DNA of 54,781 nucleotides. Source: Fictibacillus enclensis (lineage in GTDB: Bacteria; Bacillota; Bacilli; Bacillales; Fictibacillaceae). Below the pieces are notes generated by a model. It saw only the letters and a list, made by a program, of their open reading frames with translations, was not told the origin of the DNA and searched no databases. The DNA lies in assembly GCF_001457035.1 (NCBI RefSeq), contig NZ_KQ758625.1, positions 1 through 54,781 of the forward strand. Reading direction: 5' to 3'. Shown in pieces: positions 50,099-54,781 of this stretch (its first letter is position 1; every line of letters begins with the position of its first letter). The position numbers were made by a program, and so were the translations under genes.

Positions 50099-51094
50099 TT
50101 ATCCCTCCCGTAATCGTAAAACCAGCTGCTCCATGAGGAGCTGTGGGTTTACGTTTGCACCTAGACGTTGCTTGGCTGTTAATACCGCCAGCATGTTCTC
50201 ACTGATTCGTTTCTGTGAGGTATGTAGAGCTTGTTGCTCCAACGCCTGCCGCTGATCGACAAATACCAGGTGCTCCGGCTCCGAAAGCTGTATAAATAAA
50301 AGATCTTTGTACCAGATCAATAAAAGGCTTAATGCGTTGTCGAGTTGATCTTTTTCCTTAAAAAACGACAACCAGTTTTCCTGTAATGAAACAAGAGCCT
50401 GGTTGGGACGACTCCTCAACTCTTCAGTTAATTGTATCACTTTGTCTCGTGCTTGTGCAAACCACTCTTCCCTACAAATTTCGAGCGCTTCTGACGTATC
50501 ATTCGTCAGAGCCGCTGCCATGGATGCCATCGGCAGGGAAATTCCCTCGTTCTGAAGAACACCGATCAGCTGGTCGGAGGGAAGCGGTGAAAAAGAAAGC
50601 ACCTGTGAGCGTGACATAATCGTTTCAAGCAACCGGTGCATCTGTTCAGTCAGCAAAATGGCGATAGTGGAAGACGTAGGCTCTTCCAGAAATTTCAGCA
50701 GACTGTTGGCTGCCTGGACCGTCATTCGGTCGGCATGTTCGACAATATAAACCTTCTTTTCCGATTCCATGCCATGATAGGCAAATTCTTTTTGCAGACC
50801 GCGTATTTGATCGATCTTAATAGATTGCCCGTCCGGCTGAACCACATGAACGTCGGGATGATTGCCTGAATCGATCCGTCTGCAATCCCTGCATTCTCCG
50901 CAAGGTTCAACATCTGTTTTCTCCCTGCATAAAAATGTCTTTGCAAGCTGCAGGGCCACGTACATCTTGCCGGTGCCATGGCCCCCCTCAAATACATAAG
51001 CATGAGCAAGACGGTCTTTCCTGACAGTGTTTGTTAACGTTTTAACAACCCTTGGCTGACGCTTACTTAATTGTTCCCAGCTCATTTTTTCCAC
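50099..51094 (-). CDS. holB: DNA polymerase III delta' subunit
   Basis: 331-aa subunit of the clamp loader. AAA+ fold with a P-loop-like GGHGTGKM (37-44) whose usual Thr/Ser is Met, fitting a subunit that does not hydrolyse ATP. Zinc-binding Cys56, Cys65, Cys68 and Cys71 follow, then LLKFLEEPTSSTIAILLTE, the SRC-like region. The gene abuts yaaR. Confidence 0.94.
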   Translation of the reverse strand: MEKMSWEQLSKRQPRVVKTLTNTVRKDRLAHAYVFEGGHGTGKMYVALQLAKTFLCREKTDVEPCGECRDCRRIDSGNHPDVHVVQPDGQSIKIDQIRGLQKEFAYHGMESEKKVYIVEHADRMTVQAANSLLKFLEEPTSSTIAILLTEQMHRLLETIMSRSQVLSFSPLPSDQLIGVLQNEGISLPMASMAAALTNDTSEALEICREEWFAQARDKVIQLTEELRSRPNQALVSLQENWLSFFKEKDQLDNALSLLLIWYKDLLFIQLSEPEHLVFVDQRQALEQQALHTSQKRISENMLAVLTAKQRLGANVNPQLLMEQLVLRLREG

Positions 51095-51541
51095 CTACAT
51101 ATATAGATTAATCAATAGCCCTTTCATTTCGCCAACCTGATCAAGGAGGCTGATTGATTTTTCTTCTTTCTTTATCATCGTATCGGTCATTTCGAGCAGT
51201 TTCGTGTCAATCTCCTGAACCAGCCGTGATGTCTGCAATCTTCCCTGGCAGTCCCACCCTTTGTGTTGTTTAAGATTCATGCCAAAACTTACGGCTTCTT
51301 TGACAAATCGCTGAACAAGCCGCTTGTATTGCGTGAAATCTTTCAATGTCTGGCTCCGAATGAGCCGCTCGCCCTGTTTTTCCACATCTTTAAAAAGCGT
51401 TCCCAATTGCTCTCTTTGAAGCTTTTTCTGTTGAGTCGCTACTGCTTCCCTAAACGAAAGACCGTTTTTCCCGTTTTCTCTGGTTTCTGCAATCCTGGTC
51501 TCAACCACCGTACGGGAATCCTGGCCGATTTTCATTTCCAT
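51095..51541 (-). CDS. yaaR: DUF327 protein YaaR
   Basis: 148-aa helical protein (QLGTLFKDVEKQGERLIRSQTLKDFTQYKRLVQRFVKEA) with many Lys and Glu. Function is unknown to me; the gene is always found between darA and holB in Bacillaceae. It abuts holB and lies 11 bp from darA. Confidence 0.88.
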   Translation of the reverse strand: MEMKIGQDSRTVVETRIAETRENGKNGLSFREAVATQQKKLQREQLGTLFKDVEKQGERLIRSQTLKDFTQYKRLVQRFVKEAVSFGMNLKQHKGWDCQGRLQTSRLVQEIDTKLLEMTDTMIKKEEKSISLLDQVGEMKGLLINLYM

Positions 51542-51552
51542 TCCTCCATTGT

Positions 51553-52545
<993 letters not shown>

Positions 52546-52555
<10 letters not shown>

Positions 52556-53988
52556 TCTTCCTTCTGTTCTGCAAATACGTATATTTTATGTTCCTGTCCT
52601 CCATGAAACCTTGCACCCTGGCTGGACAAGTACTGATATTCTTTAATCATAGCTTCTGTGATCCGTTCACCTTTGGCAATCAAAGGAATGCCTGGCGGGT
52701 ACGGTATAATCGCTTCTGCTGCAATAAAACCTGCTGCCTCTTCAAGAAACACAAACTGGGTCTCCATTTGCGCCAATTCCTTGTAACTCTTTTCAAGAGC
52801 ACTAATCTCAGCCGACCGGACGGTTACCGGAGTTTGTCGAAATTGTTCCTTGTGAAACATTTCTTCCGAAAGAGCATCCTGTATCGTTTGAATGATTGTC
52901 GTTGAATCCTGAACCTCTTTCAATGGTAGAACAAACAATACATTGAAGGGATCAGCAAGTTCAGTGTAAATTCCCTTTCTCTCAAATATATGCTGTAGTT
53001 CATATCCCGATAATCCCATCGTACTCTGTACCGTAACTTTCAATGGATCCACTCTGCATCCTGGTGAAGCCTCCAGCACATGAAGTCCAGAAAGATCAGT
53101 TAAGGAGCGGCGAAAATGATCTGCATTCTGCCTGATTTTTTTAAAATCACCAGTAGAAAGATTCGCGGTATACGCTCTGGCCAGATCAAGAGAGGCCATA
53201 ATGGGATAGGAAGGTGAACTTGACTGAAGGGCTTGTAAGTAATGTTTTACCCTTTTTTCGTCAATTCGAAAACTGTTGGAGTGCAGGTACGCGCCCATTG
53301 TCATCGCCGGGAGGGTCTTATGAGCCGAATGCACAACCATATCCGCTCCAGCCCTTATCGCACCCTCCGGAAAGTATTGACTGTGCCCCAAATGAGCACC
53401 ATGCGCCTCATCCACTAGCACAACCAGATCTTTATGATGCATATACTCAACGATTTCAGTCAGATCAGGAATCATACCATAGTAGTTTGGAGAAGTGAGA
53501 AGGATTCCTTTGGCAACTGGATACTTGTCCAGTGCCTTCTTCACACTTGCAAAGGAAATACCTGTCGCAAACTGCCCTGCCAGGTCTACTTCAGGAGATA
53601 AAAAAACAGGCTTCAATCCAGCCAGCTCAAGCCCGTTTAACACGGACTTATGGCAATTCCGCTGAATGAAGACAACATCCCCTTCCTTAAAAGCCGAAAA
53701 CAGCATGACTAGATTTCCTGCGGTACTCCCACCAACAAGGAAGTAACTGTGCTTCACGCTGTAAAAAGAAGCGGTCAGCTGCTGTGCCTCATGGATCGCT
53801 TCTGTCGGTTCATGAAGATCATCCAGTCCCGACAGTTCTGTCACATCAAAGGGAAGCACAGATGAAAACGCCTCGGTCAGCTGAAATCCTACAGTCCCGT
53901 TCTTGTGGCCTGGTACGTGAAAAGACCATTTTGTATGTTCACGATGCCGCACAAGGGCATCGTACAATGGTGTTTGTTGTTGTCGCAT
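52546..53988 (-). CDS. yaaO: Orn/Lys/Arg decarboxylase family protein YaaO
   Basis: 480-aa fold type I PLP enzyme. HVPGHKNG near the N-terminus, VDEAHGAHLG (about 199-208), and the PLP lysine in SAHKTLPAM (about 222-226); the C-terminal Orn_DC domain ends with YPPGIPL. Substrate not fixed by the sequence (Arg or Lys is usual in the family). The ATG at 53988 has AAAGGA ahead; 7 codons more are open upstream. B. subtilis yaaO also lies upstream of tmk; xpaC and yaaN between it and csfB are absent here. Confidence 0.92.
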
Positions 53989-54072
53989 CCTGTTTATTCC
54001 TTTGGTCATTAAATGTTTTGCTTAGCTTTATTTTAGCATAACTTCATATCGTCTGCTTTACGTCCAAAGAGA

Positions 54073-54098
54073 AAACAGGCCGTTGGCGGCCTGTTTAG
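54073..54098 (-). terminator. Rho-independent terminator after gin
   Basis: Minus strand AAACAGGCCG-CCAA-CGGCCTGTTT; the gin stop codon overlaps the 5' arm. Confidence 0.88.
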
Positions 54099-54292
54099 AC
54101 AGAGGATTTTACCAGTTTCAGTTTTCGTAATTGATTCAGATAGTGCTTATAATACTCGTCATTGGTCTCGGCAGAAACTATTTTTTCTTCGCAATCCATA
54201 CAAATGTACTGATGTAAAATGTGAATGCCTATTTGCTTCCTTTCTTCGCAAACTAAGCACAGTTCCCCTGCTTGCTGTTTTGATGATTCCAT
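54095..54292 (-). CDS. csfB: Anti-SigG factor Gin (CsfB)
   Basis: 65-aa protein with a zinc-ribbon made of C12/C15 (CLVC) and C31/C34 (CMDC) and a helical C-terminus (DEYYKHYLNQLRKLKLV). Gin binds SigG (and SigE) in B. subtilis to prevent early or non-cell-specific activity. GGAGGTG stands before the ATG. It is directly after an rRNA operon, as in B. subtilis, and has its own forespore-type promoter. Confidence 0.93.
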   Translation of the reverse strand: MESSKQQAGELCLVCEERKQIGIHILHQYICMDCEEKIVSAETNDEYYKHYLNQLRKLKLVKSSV

Positions 54293-54315
54293 TGTTTATC
54301 CACCTCCGTTACTCC

Positions 54316-54345
54316 CATTCTTCCCAGGGCGAAGCTTCTCTATAC
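54316..54345 (-). promoter_or_regulatory. gin/csfB promoter, SigF (SigG) type
   Basis: Minus strand GTATA (54341-54345), 15-bp spacer, GGGAAGAATG (54316-54325). The -10 matches the SigF consensus GGNNANANTN at all fixed positions and the -35 matches GYATA. B. subtilis csfB is transcribed by SigF. Confidence 0.75.
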
Positions 54346-54715
54346 TCTCGTACCTTACTAAACTCGTTTTTTCTTCTTGGGCTCTAGTTCAATGTATGTA
54401 ACCCGGAATTTGTTCGTGTCTGTCTCCGAAAATTAAAGCCTTTTTCAGGTTTTATGCTGATTCTTTTTTCTGATGGTTGGTGCGGATTTGAGGTTTTGGA
54501 TAAGGAAAGGTTTGGACAAGTCAGGGCTCTCTGAGATAAGTTTTTAGTTTTTTTGAAAAGGAAAGGACTAATTGAGGGGTTTTTTGGTGAGGGCGAAGCC
54601 AGGATCGGGGTGATCCAGGACTTTGGAGACTGGTTTTGTTCTCCTCGTGGCGGCGTTACTTGCGGTTTGACACGATTTACTTGCATATCACGTCATTTTC
54701 ATCTTTCGACAAAAC
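54346..54715. other. Gene-free stretch with strong G/C strand skew
   Basis: Between the gin promoter and the 5S terminator I see no gene. The plus strand is rich in G and T and poor in C: by hand count 54481-54600 has 40 G and 10 C. A minus-strand open frame (54384-54686) runs through it, but its Ser/Pro/Lys/Asn-rich product looks like a by-product of that composition. Confidence 0.6.
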
Positions 54716-54747
54716 AAAAAAGCACGGCTGAATGTTCAGCAGTGCTT
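54716..54747 (-). terminator. Rho-independent terminator of the rRNA operon
   Basis: Minus strand AGCAC-T-GCTGAA, short loop, TTCAGC-C-GTGCT, then six T. Follows the 5S 3' end by about 6 nt. Confidence 0.92.
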
Positions 54748-54752
54748 TCATT

Positions 54753-54781
54753 TGCCCGGCAACGTCCTACTCTAACAGGGG
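54753..54781 (-). rRNA. rrf: 5S ribosomal RNA, 3' end (cut by window edge)
   Basis: Only the last ~29 nt are present: minus strand CCCCTGTTAGAGTAGGACG, then TTGCCGGGCA, the conserved 3' end of Bacillus 5S rRNA. The rest of this rRNA operon lies beyond the window. Confidence 0.92.

Noticed and set aside
54384-54686. 100-codon minus-strand open frame between gin and the 5S gene
   Set aside because: Low-complexity Ser/Pro/Lys product from C/A-rich DNA, no ribosome-binding site, no recognisable domain.

Overview
This window looks like the origin-proximal part of a Bacillaceae (low-GC, endospore-forming Firmicute) chromosome, read backwards. Nearly every gene lies on the minus strand; abrB is the only clear plus-strand gene. 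Gene order matches the Bacillus subtilis segment running from the rRNA operon before csfB/gin to the rRNA operon after lysS. The 16S 5' end is Bacillus-type and the sporulation genes are present (spoIIE, spoVT, spoVG, yabG, yabP, yabQ, gin, fin, an alpha/beta SASP). From the 16S V1-V2 region I would guess Fictibacillus or a close relative, but that is recall, not a search.

Layout in transcription order (high to low coordinates). The 3' tip of a 5S rRNA is followed by gin, yaaO-tmk-darA-yaaR-holB-ricT-yabA (one tight run), then trmNF-rsmI. Next come convergent abrB, divergent metG with a long structured leader, tatD, yabE, rnmV-rsmA, yabG, veg, an sspF-type SASP, ispE, purR-ridA, spoVG, glmU-prs, ctc, pth-fin-mfd, spoVT, yabM-yabN, a HU gene with rqcP, yabP-yabQ-divIC, and yabR. 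Then two tRNA genes (Met, Glu), spoIIE, yabS-yabT, tilS-hpt, ftsH, coaX-hslO, cysK, the folate operon pabB-pabA-pabC-folP-folB-folK-(xre)-dusB, a GreA-like gene with lysS, and finally the promoters, leader and first ~484 bases of a 16S rRNA gene. The window is therefore bounded by two rRNA operons in the same orientation.

Functionally this is mostly core machinery: translation (lysS, metG, tilS, dusB, rsmA, rsmI, trmNF, pth, ctc, rqcP, rnmV), replication and repair (holB, yabA, mfd, HU), nucleotide and cofactor synthesis (prs, hpt, tmk, purR, folate genes, coaX), envelope precursors (glmU, ispE, yabM), cell division (divIC), proteostasis (ftsH, hslO), c-di-AMP sensing (darA) and the Spo0A/AbrB/sigma-factor network of sporulation.

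The interesting material is between the genes: (i) a family of ~120-bp hairpin repeats at two loci whose outer stem shows compensatory base changes between copies; (ii) a metG leader with a 22-bp nested long-range helix followed by a terminator-like hairpin and no recognisable T-box; (iii) five GAG/UAG triplets at exact 5-nt spacing over the pabB stop and pabA Shine-Dalgarno, as expected for TRAP; (iv) two tandem Spo0A box pairs between metG and abrB; (v) a GreA-like protein that lacks about 21 residues at the coiled-coil tip, including the acidic catalytic residues; and (vi) good matches to SigF, SigH, SigB and Spo0A-type promoters in front of gin, spoVG, ctc and spoIIE.
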